DNA from: Ditylenchus dipsaci
Lineage: Eukaryota > Nematoda > Chromadorea > Rhabditida > Anguinidae
NCBI GenBank assembly: GCA_004194705.1
Contig: SADC01001290.1
Location: forward strand, 186,001 to 250,000
Direction: 5' to 3'
Length of the DNA stretch: 64,000 nt
Shown here: one piece after another, positions 33,173 to 61,200 of the stretch
Layout of the letters: each line of letters starts with the position of its first letter
How positions within the stretch are numbered: the first letter of the stretch is position 1
Notes under the pieces: model-generated
The model's input: the letters and a program-made list of their open reading frames with translations, nothing else
What the model was told of the DNA's origin: nothing
The model's database searches: none
Made by a program: the position numbers and the translations under genes

Positions 33173-33242
33173 CAGTCTATCAAGGATGTCGTATAACCGA
33201 GGGTGCCGTATAACTGGGGTGCGCATAACCGAGGTTTGACTG
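33173..33242. mobile_element. 70-bp TA-flanked MITE, CAGTC ends
   Basis: TA-CAGTCTATCAAGG to GAGGTTTGACTG-TA, with three CGTATAACCGAGG-like units between. Confidence 0.65.
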
Positions 33243-33311
33243 TATTTGATTGTACGACGTACTCGGAAATATGATAAATATAAGTATGGAATCAAAAGCT
33301 TTTTTCATAGT

Positions 33312-33735
33312 CAACAAAAGTAAAATTTGTTGCAATGTCGCCCGACAAAGAGCAAAATTTGTTGCAATGTCGCCCGACAGAGAGCAAAATTTGTTGCATT
33401 GTCGCACGACAAAGAGCAAAATTTGTTGCAATGTCGCCCGACAAAGAGCAAATTTGTTGCAATGTCGTCCGACAAAGAGCAAAATTTGTTGCATGTCGCA
33501 CGACAAAAGCAAAATTTGTTGCAATGTCGTCCGACAAAAGGCAAATTTGTTGCAATGTCGCACACAAAGAGCAAAATTTGTTGCAATGTCGCACGACAAA
33601 GAGCAAAATTTGTTGCAATGTCGTGCGACAAAAACCCAAATTTGTTGCATTGTCGCACGACAATATGACAAAAAAATTATTTTGTCGCGCGACAAATGTT
33701 TTTTTAAATATTTTGTCGCGCGACAATATTTTCGT
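33312..33735. repeat. Right 32-bp iteron array, eleven copies
   Basis: Units are AAAATTTGTTGCAATGTCGC followed by CCGACAAAGAGC. Variation concentrates in the three bases around the CG of the palindromic core (CGCCCG, CGCACG, CGTCCG, CGTGCG). The array ends with TTTTGTCGCGCGACAAATG and TTTTGTCGCGCGACAATAT. Confidence 0.9.
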
Positions 33736-34448
33736 TGTGTTTTGTCTGGTTGCCATATTTTCATGCATCCAGAGTCACTCACTTACCTTAGACATAATTC
33801 CGAGCAAGGCTCTTGATCAAAAAAAGAAAGAAAAACATACCTTAGACGCAAATCGCTCGAAAGTGACTCTGGATGCATGAGAATGTATACGCATACCTAA
33901 GCTTTTTATGCGGTAGGCCCAGTTAACAAAAACATGTTCAAAACCCACTGCTATTTAAAAAAAGTTGCGGAAAAAATCAGCTTGGGGACCAAGGCAAAAA
34001 ATTTTTTGAAAAATTTTCAGAAAAATTTTTTTTTCGTGAAAATGATCTAAAGGTGCTTATAAATACTTTTTGAGACTTTTGGGATAAAAAAAATTTCGAA
34101 AAAATCAACAGGGGGGGACCAAGGCATCTTTTTTTTCCAGAGATGCGAATGCATATAGAGCCCAATTTTTTTATAAAATTTGCAACAAAAACAAAATTAT
34201 CTACCCGGCGTCGGTGCTGCCATTAGCGCCGGTGCTGGGGCCTTTTTTCAGAGGAGGTCGGCGCCGGCGCCGACCTCGGCGCTGGAACAACACTGGTTGT
34301 ATCTGATCCGACAAAAGTTTTCTGCCTACTTTTCAAAAGTAGGATAGGGTCATAAATATCAGATTTGACATGAAGCGAGTGAAAACAAGGACGATTATTT
34401 AAAACTTGCTAGTCCCCGCCTTAATTTGCGGTGTAACGCGCTGGTATG

Positions 34449-35333
34449 TCCCTGGGCAGGAGAAGAGTGCGCCAAATCCCTTTGCGTCAGTTCAAATTGA
34501 GCCAAAATCAAATTGCGACAATTTAAATTGGGCCAAAATCAAATTGGCCAAATCATTTTGCGACACTATTTCTATTGATTTTTAAATCGAGCGCTGAGCG
34601 TTTTAGCTCGAAATGCACACCAACAAGTCTGTAATACAGTCGAGTCTCGATAATCCGGCACCTCGAGACTCGACTGTACAGCCTTGTACAGCCGCTGCAT
34701 TGGTTTTCGGCATTTTCAGTTTCGAAAAGCAAGTTTGGGAATTGGATTTTTGCAGAAATCAGCTTGGAAATTGAGTTTTTCGGTGAAATAAGTACGGAAA
34801 TTTTGTTTTTGAAACCTTCTGTGTTTGCACAGAATTGCTGTTCTTGGAAACCCTGTTGTAGGCCTACTTTTGCCTCTATACTTACTCATGTATATGTTTT
34901 AGAAACCGTTATCTATGTCATTTTGGACAATAACGGCCTACCTTTTCTAGCTATTTAATGTCACTCCGAAACCGCGTTTATATACTTTTTAACAGGCTTT
35001 TTCTTTCGATTATACTGAAGAATTAAAAATTTACTATCGATCACACAATTGCAAATTAAAAGATCAAAAATTTGCAATTGATTACGTAAATGTAAACGAA
35101 AGAATTAATAATTTGAAATTGATTGCACGATTGTGAAAGAAAGAACTTCGCAATTGCGATCGATTACACGATTGCAAACAAAAAAGGAAAAATTTTCAAT
35201 CGTTTACATAATTGTAACTAAGTGAATCAATCATTTACCTTTAGTTTAAGAATTTTAAATTCAATTTCTTTTCTATTTTTTAAATTCGATACACAAATTT
35301 TTCAGGATTATTAAATATCATTTTACTAAAGGA
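34449..35333. repeat. Intergenic with two short iterated tracts and a 39-bp MITE
   Basis: 34490-34560 has four GCCAAAATCAAATTG-like units. 34637-34675 is a 39-bp TA-flanked palindrome (CAGTCGAGTCTCGATAATCC, inverse CTCGAGACTCGACTG). 35040-35230 has about five units like GATTACACGATTGCAAA. No exon is seen. Confidence 0.55.
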
Positions 35334-36052
35334 TCAAATTGAATTTCCGCACCAAAAGTGTGAAATTCCGCACCAAATTCAAATTCCTTCTAAAATAGTG
35401 AATTTCCGCACCAAAATTGTGAAATTCCCCACCAAATTTTTTATTTCATTGTCTGAGCTATTTATCGTGTATAAAAAGTCGAGCATTGTCTCTTTTTTCG
35501 TTCATGGTAGGCAGTTAAATTAAGTCATTGAGTTCGGAAGTAGATCTGAGACATAGATGCCAGAAAGACGGTTTAATATTTCTCTGAAGATCATAAGACA
35601 GCACAGACACATTTCACACTTTCTGCGAAAAACCGACTGGGCGAATCAGAATTCCAGTCAGCTGGGCTTTATTGCTCAAAATTCCAGGTTTAGGATGATT
35701 TCGAGTGGTTCAGGGTGGAGTTCTGAGCGATTAAAAAAGTTTACCCCCTAAAGTTTTCACTCACCTTCAGTAAACCCCAAAAACCAACTTTCAGGGGCTT
35801 TTGGCCATTCTGGGGTGGGATTCTGAGCAATCCAAGTCATTTTCAGGCTAAAAAATTCAAATTCTTGCAAAATTATGCAAAATTTGGTCGGTCTTAGACA
35901 GAAAAAGGCATAAATAATTTTTTAAAAATTTGGTGGTGAATTTCACAATTTCGGTGCGGAAATTCACTATTTTTAGAACGAATTTGAATTTGGTGCGGAA
36001 TTTAATTAATTTGGTGCGGAATTTCACACTTTTGGTGCGGAAATTCACATAC
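35334..36052. repeat. Foldback with inverted TTTCCGCACCAAA arrays
   Basis: The left array 35340-35440 has four GTGAAATTCCGCACCAAA-like units. The right array 35930-36052 carries the inverse (TTTGGTGCGGAATTTCAC) four times. Between them short words GGGGTGGAGTTCTGAGCGAT and GGGGTGGGATTCTGAGCAAT recur at about 35710 and 35810. Confidence 0.8.
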
Positions 36053-37802
36053 AGCCTTTTACTAAATAGTCGTAATTCAATTTAATTTTAGAATTTAAAA
36101 ATAATTAGAAAGAAGAATAATAATTAGAAATAATCTTCCTTGTTATAGACTCAAATAATATTTGTCCCACAAGGATTGGCTTTTTCAGCAGTAAAGTATC
36201 GTTTTGCCAATCACTGTTTGCCTCATATCCTCTGCCCTTTCTGCTCTCCTCTACAATCGATGGTTTGAATAATGCCCGTTTCTTATTTTTGGACAGTTCT
36301 GCTCTTTGAGCTTACTCCCCCGCTATTTTCTGTTATGTGAATGGGCTGTGTCTGCCTTTTACTTATCTGATCATTAAATAGTATTATATAGTTGACATAT
36401 ACGCCTTTGTCATCTCTTCCAAACTTATCATATAACGCCGCAAGGTGATTGGCAATATTCTCTTCTTAATTGTAAGTAAACTCCTGTGAGCCGAAAATTG
36501 TATTCAGATTTTACGCAGCAGTAGCATATACATGATGTTCCAAAAACACAAACATTATTGCATAATTTTTTTCGAAAGGAAATGGTCGTTTTTTATTTTT
36601 TGTATATGAACGTATATTCTTTGAAAATTCCCATTTCGTGAGTTGCAAAGTTAGAAAACAATTAAAATGACAAAGTTTACTCATTGAAATATCTTAAATA
36701 CCTGCGAACAGTGCAGAGCCAAAGAGAAAGAAGAAACTTCGTCACGAAATTGAAGAAGCCGACAACCTTGTGAAATCAATGGTGGAAGGTCTCTATTGTA
36801 TCGGCTGAGAAAATAATAAAAGAAACAGGAATCCCTCCTGTGAAAACTGTCTATATTAACAGTAAGGAAAGTGTAGACCAGTAAGTGATATAAAACTGGA
36901 AGCACTTCCATAGCCAACCAACGTGGAAAAAGATTAATCTAGACAAAATTTAAATAAAAATTTGGATGAAGGAAAATAAGAATCAATAGAAATAGAAGCT
37001 GTGGTCCCGGTTTAAGGGGCTCAGAATCTTGCTTCTTGGGTCATGCAGTATTCTCGTTTCACAAGGAGGGACCCTGACTGTGACCTGGGTTTTTTCGATG
37101 AATGCGTGTATTTTTTAGAGCCTCCTCAAATCCCATGTGAATTTGGCTCCCCATCTCTGAAACTCAATAAAAATTTCAGGAAGGACCCATGGCCCAATGG
37201 TCAGCTATGAAAATCCATGGTATGGAGGTGTTTTCGGTATCGAATGATATCGAGGTGTTTTTAGAACTTTGAGTGACCCTTCTACAACATTTTGTGGACC
37301 TTCAGAGCTGGGGATCCAGATTTTTCAGGAACTTGAGCACCCTCTACAAGAATACGCAGAAAAAATTGTCATCGAAGTTTCTTCAGGTCACATTCAGGGT
37401 CCCTCCCTTGTCAGTTTCTTGCTCACACTTCTGGTCTCCAACACTAATCAAAACACCTGATTGAGAATTGTAATTGAGAATTTTACTTTAACTCTGCGAG
37501 TATTTTTTCATTCTCGCTCTCACTCATAGGCGTAGCTAAAAAAATTCCGAAGGGATCTAAAGCCTCCCTCAGTGGTTATTTTATCTGCACCGTTTTCGAC
37601 TTTTATAGTGTTTTATATTACAATGTTTTTTGAAAAACGCTTTGGTGAAGGTGCAGGTTTGCGGAGTTACGCCTGTGCCTTTTTCACAGCCTGTGCAGAT
37701 AAATGTCACCCTCACTCACAGCCTAAAAAACATACTCATTGAGGCACTGATTTTTTCTAAGAACAATATTACATTTTTGTAATTCTATTTCTTTGTTTGC
37801 AG
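36053..37802. other. Upstream region of the JmjC gene, no exon resolved
   Basis: AT-rich sequence. If the demethylase has a promoter or further 5' coding exons such as a PHD finger, they should lie here, but no Cys/His pattern was found in any frame. Confidence 0.4.
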
Positions 37803-54677
<16,875 letters not shown>

Positions 54678-54837
54678 CTGGCTTGGGTTACACACACCAA
54701 ATAATATATATTTTTGATGCCAGGCGTGTGCGAAACGCTCAAAATTACTTGGGTGGTAGGAAAACAAACACACACGCCAGTTTTAAATGATTCTCATGTC
54801 TGCTGTCTTTTGTTGTTATTGTAATATATTCTTATTT

Positions 54838-54843
54838 AATAAA
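54838..54843 (+). other. Polyadenylation signal AATAAA (JmjC gene)
   Basis: AATAAA occurs 161 nt past the TAA at 54675-54677. It is followed by GTTTGAAAAAAAA. Confidence 0.6.
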
Positions 54844-54876
54844 CGGAGTTTGAAAAAAAAGCTGTTTGCTCTGTCA

Positions 54877-55955
54877 AAACTAGCGGGAACTTCGGCTAAT
54901 CTCTAGGGGCATTGTCCATCGTATCGAAGGCTGACTGAACAGATTTTTTAAAACTTCGATTTTGGAGATATCTAATTTTTGAAAAAATCTATTAACCAAA
55001 ATTGAAAATTCGAAATTTAATCATTTTAACTAGGTGCAACAGGCGCCTATCGGCGCTTCTATGTGTGTTGAAATTTAAATAAATGTTAATCCATCATATA
55101 TCCACCTGATAACCCCTTCCTGAGTACCCTCTCCTGGCTACCCTCATTCTGGCTACCCTCCTCCTGGAAACCCTCGCCCCCTCCTCACTATCCTCCTTGT
55201 GTGTACCTCGACCTTAGAATATTCACGTTCTGGCCCCATCCTGATGCTTATGTGTTATACACGTTGCTCAGGGTCCATCCTGATGGTTGGGGGTTATCCA
55301 CGTGGTTCACTGCCCATCCTGGTGGCCGGGGCTGCATCCACGTGATTCGGGTACTTTCCTGGTGGTTGGGGGCGTATCTACGTGATCCGAGCTCCATCCT
55401 GGTGGTACGGACACTTTCCTAGTGATTCGGGCTTTGTCAAAGCTAACGAGAACTTCGTCTAATATCTAGGGGCATTGTCCATTGTATCGAAGGCTGACTG
55501 CACACATTTTTTTAAATTTCGATTTACATGGAAATTTTTCCGATTATTGAATCCAGTTTTATAAAAACCTACAAAGCAAGCAAATAATTATTTTGAATTA
55601 ATTGTCAAATTATGAACAACATTTGTGTTTGGCATTATGTTTATACTTGGCAGTATTTCATATTTTTTGCAGAATTAAATTAATTATTACGTGTGTTTAA
55701 CTAGAGTTTATGGTATGTCAGAACTTCAGTTAAAAATAGCGTAATTTCTTCTAATTGGGCCCCGGGCGGCAATTAGAAGTATGAAATTTTTCAAACTTCA
55801 AGTGGTTGAAAACTCGTGTTTTAATTTACTGTTTGAGGTGTGTAAAAAGTGCCTGCTAGATTTTTGAAATACCTCGCAGGCAATTTTTAGACAACTCAAA
55901 CAGTAAATAAAAACAAAAAATTTAAGTTAGGGATGCGGCAATTAGATAAATACGG
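54877..55955. repeat. Intergenic repeats: 90-bp direct repeat and 46-bp tandem array
   Basis: TAGGGGCATTGTCCAT then CGTATCGAAGGCTGACTG (54904-54942) recurs at 55468-55502. Between the copies, 55230-55435 is a tandem array of about five 46-bp units (TCCATCCTGGTGGT, TCCACGTGATTCGGG). A third repeat, GGCGCCTATCGGCGC.TCTATGTG, lies at 52129-52155 and 55045-55070. At 55739-55955 a CCGTATTTCC-family element ends ATACGG-TA with a GGGCCCCGGGC inner block. Confidence 0.65.
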
Positions 55956-55957
55956 TA

Positions 55958-56111
55958 CAGTCGAACCTCGATAAGCCGACACCCTGTCGACACTTGATTT
56001 GGCCTGGTAGTCGACACTTTAAGGAAAACGACACCCCGATAAACCGACACCTCGATAAGCCGACACCCTGAGTTCGGTCCCTTGGGGTGTCGGCTTATCG
56101 AGGTTCGATTG
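55958..56111. mobile_element. 154-bp TA-flanked MITE, CAGTCGAACCTCGATAAGCC
   Basis: CAGTCGAACCTCGATAAGCC to GGCTTATCGAGGTTCGATTG with TA flanks. Five GATAAGCCGACACC units lie inside. Its left TA is the right TA of the preceding CCGTATTTCC-family element. Confidence 0.85.
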
Positions 56112-56350
56112 TATTTAAAAGTTCAAGATTTCGTTTCAATTAATTCAATAATAATATTGCGGAGCGGACTCCCTTATTCCGTGCTCTTCCAAAAGTACCT
56201 CAAAACATGTCCAAAATATCAAAATATAGCACTTTTAGCATGTAGAAAAATGGTTTTTATAGCATGGTCAACCATACCTTATCCATTATTACTGGTTACT
56301 TATCCAAACTCGCTAATTTACTATTTCCAGACACCTTAAGCCAAATATAA

Positions 56351-59300
56351 ATGGCCCAGCCAAACGAGAATGAACCTCCACAACCAGACCATGCAATCCT
56401 AGTGGTCATGGGCGACATAGGCAGAAGTCCCAGGATGTGTTACCATGCTCTTTCACTAGCCAAACATGGATTCCAAGTGGAGCTGGTGGGCTATATTGGC
56501 GCCAAACCTCACAACCAAGTGGTCTCCAACCCAAACATCAGGTAAGATCTGCAATGGAACCGTATTTGAGGGTTCCTTGCAAAAAATTACTTTAAATATG
56601 ATATGCATGATATTTTTTGTAGATTAGTGCCAGTCAGGACACCTCCATTCATCATCTCCGACCTATTCCCCCGCCCATTGGCCCTAATGGTTAAGTTTGT
56701 GTGGATGCTGGTGGCCTCCCTTTACTGTCTCCTCTTCACCACCTCGGCCAATTGCAAATTGTTGATGATGCAAAACCCTCCTGGGGTACCTACAATGATG
56801 GTTTGCTATTTGGTGGGTTGGTTCGGCATACTGAAAAAATGTGGGGTAAACCAAATTCAAATTTAGCCTCGATCTAACTTGGCAATTTTTAAATTTTAAG
56901 ATCAACAAATTTTTTTAATATGCAAAATTAATTTCTTGATGATAGTCAAATTTTTTTCTCTAAATCCAAAAAAAAACTGCTGACTTTTATATAAAATCGT
57001 GGTGGAGAAACAAAAAAAGTTTCTTGTGGCTTTTGACATGTTTGCTATACTGCAAACATATTGCAACCAGTCTTGTAAATCTTAAAATTACGTCACCGGC
57101 GCCAACCAAAAAAAATTCGGCACCGGCACCAGCTCACGGCACCGGTGCGGTGAACTGCCGGTGCCGCACCGATGAAACATAAAACACTGACTGTAACCTA
57201 TGCAACTTTTCAAAAATTCCCACATTTACAGGCATCTTTGGTAAAAGGTTGTGCATTTGTGATTGATTGGCACAACTACACACATTCCATACTCCAGCTG
57301 TCTAATAGACTGGCTAGTGCTCCCTCCTCTGCTCAGGACTTTTCTATTCGAACTGCTCTGATGCAAAGGTAGCTTTTTTCTTCAATTTGTAAAAAAATCC
57401 TAAACCGTGTGTTCAGTCATTGATTTTCCAATTTTTTAGTAGTGAGGCAAGGCCGTGGCTAGTTTGGGTCACATCTCAGTATAGTGAAAAATTCAGTACT
57501 GGTAATTTTCGAATTTCTGAAAACACACGAAAATAAAATGAAAATTCGAAATTTTAAAAATTTCAAAGTATAATGTAAACGAAAAGTGCAAAAAATTCTG
57601 CTTTGTAATTTGGGTTCTTGGGGCACTGTAGCACACTATGATAACTGTGAAGCAACATTGTTAATGAAGTCAGGGATTGAAAATTTAACGAAAATTGAAA
57701 TACCAAATACAAAGGCTTTTACCAAATTGACTATCTACTCTTAAGTTCAGCTTCACTGGACTAGCAGAATGGTGGGAAGGCTACTGGGGCAAAAAGGCTA
57801 ACTGGAACCTGTGTGTGTCTAAAGCCATGCAACGGGATCTCAAGCGGAGGTGGGCATCCGAGCACTTACTGTTTACGATAAGGCACCTGCCTGGATATTC
57901 AGGTATTTGGATAAGTCTTTATAGATATATATTCTGCTGCTTCAGACCCTAAGTATTGAAGAACAGCACAACTTTCTGGTGAGATTAATGAGCATAGCCG
58001 ACTTCGCGGGGATTGCGTCTGGCAAACACTGGCAAAATGGAGCTGGAATGGATAAGCCAGTGGATTCAGGTTGGTCGAAAAGAAACGACCAAATCATTCC
58101 AAGAGTGTCGTTACCCTACTTTCTCTAGCCGATCACCATGGTGCAGTATTTTCGATCTCCCAAAAATCGGGAAAAATTTGGGTTCGATCTCGAGATTTTT
58201 CGGTGATCAAAGAAAATTGAAAAAGAAATGTCGCTTTTCAGTGAAGCGCAGAGTTGAAAAATGCTAAAAACTGTTCTGCAAAATGTTTGTGCTGTGCTCT
58301 GAGATTAAGACTGGGGATACTGGTTTCTTAGAGGATAGTGGCTAATAAGAGGAAATACGGTAAATAGAGTTTTGACTGTATGTCAAAAAGAAGGTGTGGA
58401 ATCCAGCTGAGGATCGATCTTTTGGGCTGTCATCACATCCATGCTTTCTTGACTGAAAAATTTTTTTTTCGAAAATCCGCAGGAGATACCAAGTCAATTT
58501 TAGCCTATTTTGATATGTTTCTCGAGTCTCCAGATTCTATTTTTTGAGCCTTTCAGCAAAAAAATTGCTAGCTAGTGAATCGATGATGTTTTGCAAGATG
58601 GCTTTGTTAGAATTTTCGAATCGATTCGTACACTTCGATCGGTTTCTTTCTGGGTTAAATACGGCAGCCAGACATTTTCTACTATAGTAGAATTTGTTGC
58701 GCTACATTTTCTATTATTTTTGGGTGAAATTCGGTCGAAACAACCGAATTTCACCGAAAAAATAATAGAAAATGTAGCGCAACAAATTCTACTATAGTAG
58801 AAAATGTCTAGCTGCCGTTTAATACAGAGATGAAAATCGTCCATTTTCTAATTTGTACTTATTTCGGGGTTTCGAATCTTTTTTATTTTCGTAGTTAAAC
58901 GTCAAAAAAATTTTACTGTTTTTAAATAGCAATAAGCACTAGATAAAATGATCATTTTTCTTAAAGAAAAAGTCAAAAAGTACAAAATGTATTTTTCTGG
59001 AAATTGCACTTTTTCATGCTTTGTATGAAGCTTGAATAAGGTTATAGAAGTTGTGGAATAGTAAATATTAGGACGTTCACGCAGAATTGACAACGAAGAA
59101 TATTATTTGACCCTAAATAACCTATTTTTTTGCAGCTACCCTATTCTCCTCCAAAGACTCTGAGGGAAAAGTCCAGTCGAATTCCAATCGACCATTTCTA
59201 CTGGTATCATCTACCAGTTGGACTGAGGACGAAGATTTCGGTATATTGCTGGATGCTCTCAAAGACTATGAAAAACAGGCTCAAATGGCCAATAACAACA

Positions 59301-61131
59301 GGTTTTGGCTAATCAATTACAAATTAACTTTTTTGTAAACTAAAATTTGCAGCATTTCCCAACCAGATAGTCTCTTGCTACCCAAACTGTTGGTAGTAAT
59401 AACAGGAAAAGGGCCACAACAAGCTTTCTACTTGGAGAGAATAGCTAAAATGAGGATGCAGAATGTACACATAGTCACTGCTTGGCTGGCTGCCGAGGAT
59501 TACCCTAAACTACTGGCCTGTGCTGATCTGGGCGTTTCGCTGCATACATCAACTTCTGGTTAGCAAATTTTCTAAACAATTGTTTTTAAGTCAAGAAATA
59601 CAGTCAAATGTCTTGAATCCGTGATCACGCCGTCGCCTCACTCTAAAAATCCATCACTAGAAATCATGAACATGTGACAAAGTAAGGAAAATCTATCTCC
59701 AGTAAAGCAAAGCGGGTGCAAAACCTACCAAGCGAGAAAATGACAGCAGATAAGAAAAAAGAGCCATAATTTTTATCTTCTTGAAAGTGAAGGTGAATCA
59801 GAACCAAACCACAGTAGTACCAAGTAAAATCCTATCTTTGACATTATTGACTACGCAAAAATGGCAGAAAAAACCGAGTCGATCTGCAAAATTGATTTCT
59901 GAAAGAGACCTTAAAAAAGACTTACGACCATTTCAAATCGTTGAAGGTGCTGTAGGTTTTTTTTTGAATTGTAGGTTATAAACAAGAATACAAAGATAAT
60001 CGAAAACTCCAAAATTGTAATTGTAATCGAATTTTTTCGTCTCGACAATAAAAGTACCCATTTGGTTTTTCGACGTGTTTAACACCCTCGGACTCTGTGC
60101 AAAATTTTCTCTGCTTTTCGTAAACTTGTAAGTTTTAAAAAACAGCTTAAATTGATTCTACTAAATTTTTAGGCGTGATAAATTTTTCGTATGCAGGCAA
60201 ACAAAGCCTAGACCTAAGGCCTGTCTCATGAGTATAAACAAACACGCTGTACTCACTAAATTTGCTGCTAACCAGCCTAAAAAAACCATACCTGACCTCA
60301 AAGAGTTGTCAGGAAAAATGGGCTTTTTTAAAGGCATTTCGCTCTTTTTTCGAAGTTCTCATTTTGTGATATTCATGCTCAGCAGGTCCTAAAACCCCCG
60401 CTTCAACCGTTGTAAGAGTCGGGAATCGCCGTGTTAAAGGGCATGCTCACCTGTTTTACAATTTGTCCCCGCCAATTCGAAAATTTTTCCGAATCATTGA
60501 ACCTCTGTACAGATTTTTCAGATTGGTTTCTAACAAAACTATACCTAAAATTTTATTTCAGGTGCAGTTTTGTTAGAAACCGAGTTGAAAAATCCGTACA
60601 GAAGTTCAATGATTCAGAATTTTTTTTTGAATTGGCGGGATAAATTTTGCTCAGGCGAGCATGCCCTTTAAAAACTATATTAGCTAGGTTAGCTTGTTTA
60701 TATCACAGGAGTTGACCTGCCTATGAAAGTAGTGGACATGTTTGGATGCCATCTACCAGTACTGGCCAAACGCTTTGAAGCTATTGATGAATTGGTGTTG
60801 GATGGCTCCACAGGCATATTGTTTGATACTTCTAGCGAACTCAAGCAAGCTCTAATAGAGTTGCTACTGGTTTTCCAAATCAGTCAAAAGTAATGTGCCC
60901 TAATATAAGTCATCAATACCTAATAAAATTTAGTCACTAGACAAGCTGAAGAAGTCCCTCAGCGGTAAATCTACTACGTGGGACGAACAATGGGATGCAG
61001 CTTTTTGGCCGGTGGTCCAGTCCATGTCCGTGACACCACCTCTTCACGAGGAAATGAACAGATGGGAAAGGTTTCAGAGCAACGAAGAAGACGGAACAGA
61101 TACAGAACCATTGATTGGACAGCAAGAATAA
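56351..61131 (+). CDS. ALG1: Chitobiosyldiphosphodolichol beta-mannosyltransferase
   Basis: Exons: 56351-56541, 56624-56845, 57232-57368, 57751-57902, 57946-58069, 59136-59301, 59353-59558, 60709-60889, 60934-61131; about 460 residues, typical of ALG1. ALG1 is an ER-membrane GT33 glycosyltransferase that transfers mannose from GDP-mannose to GlcNAc2-PP-dolichol. Seen blocks: [20 protein letters not shown] (N-terminal Rossmann strand), a hydrophobic helix [111 protein letters not shown] and [22 protein letters not shown]. Apparent single-base losses: at 57851-57854 the frame must slip to read [10 protein letters not shown], at 57946-57949 (ACCC, expected four C) to read [11 protein letters not shown], and perhaps at the 60889 donor (AAAGTAATG for AAGGTAATG). 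With these allowed, the gene looks functional. AATAAA is at 61195. Confidence 0.92.
57085..57175. repeat. GC-rich CACCGGCGCC / CGGCACCGG patch in ALG1 intron
   Basis: CACCGGCGCC, CGGCACCGGCACC, CACGGCACCGGTGCGG and CCGGTGCCGCACCG lie in an otherwise AT-rich intron. It belongs with the GGCGCC family. Confidence 0.6.
58114..58360. mobile_element. CCGTATTTCC-family element, diverged copy in ALG1 intron
   Basis: The right end TAATAAGAGGAAATACGG-TA is clear. The left end TA-CCCTACTTTCTCTAGCC is diverged. The core AAAATCGGGAAAAATTTGGG with CTCGAGATTTTTCGGTGA matches 7287-7531. Confidence 0.7.
58655..58823. repeat. 169-bp near-perfect palindrome in ALG1 intron
   Basis: AAATACGGCAGCCAGACATTT at the left and AAATGTCTAGCTGCCGTTTAA at the right. 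The arms contain CTACTATAGTAGAATTTGTTG and GTGAAATTCGG with a loop near CGAAACAACCG. Confidence 0.85.
59559..60433. other. ALG1 intron, no recognised exon
   Basis: AT-rich sequence between exons 59353-59558 and 60709-60889, with no conserved block. The MITE at 60434-60671 follows. Confidence 0.5.
60434..60671. mobile_element. TTAA-flanked MITE, AGGGCATGC family, complete copy
   Basis: TTAA-AGGGCATGCTCACCTG at the left and GCGAGCATGCCCT-TTAA at the right. Arms of about 100 bp include CCGCCAATTC and CTGTACAGATTTTTCA with matching inverse words. It ends 37 bp before an ALG1 exon. Confidence 0.85.
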
Positions 61132-61194
61132 GTGGAATCAACAATACATGCTTTAATGCTGCTACACTACTACTACTCTAAGTCACAACTTAAA

Positions 61195-61200
61195 AATAAA
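61195..61200 (+). other. Polyadenylation signal AATAAA (ALG1)
   Basis: AATAAA occurs 64 nt after the stop codon 61129-61131. Confidence 0.6.

Larger units (their letters stand above)
30699..34448. mobile_element. 3.7-kb foldback MULE with tandem-array arms (FB/NOF-like layout)
   Basis: Nested inverted layers surround a coding centre. The outermost pairs GGGGCATACCAGCGCGTTAC (30701) with its inverse (about 34428-34442). GGCGCC-rich blocks follow at 30785-30950 and 34205-34290. Next, GATGCCTTGGTCCCCCTGTTG (31611) pairs inverted near 34108-34133, then GGTATGCGTATA (31736) with TATACGCATACC (33886). The innermost are arrays of a 32-bp unit: about five copies at 31783-31965 and eleven inverted copies at 33312-33672. 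Between the arrays are MULE fragments (31991-33032). This architecture is that of Drosophila FB/NOF foldback elements, which are MULE relatives. Confidence 0.75.

Noticed and set aside
31783..33735. CRISPR-like array of 32-bp repeats
   Set aside because: Repeats abut without unique spacers, the sequence is an animal genome, and the arrays are an inverted pair.
33250..33880. Long overlapping frames on both strands rich in CRATKSKICCNV / CNKFALCR-type repeats
   Set aside because: They are translations of the 32-bp array. The unit is not a multiple of three, so all frames stay open; there is no coding signal.
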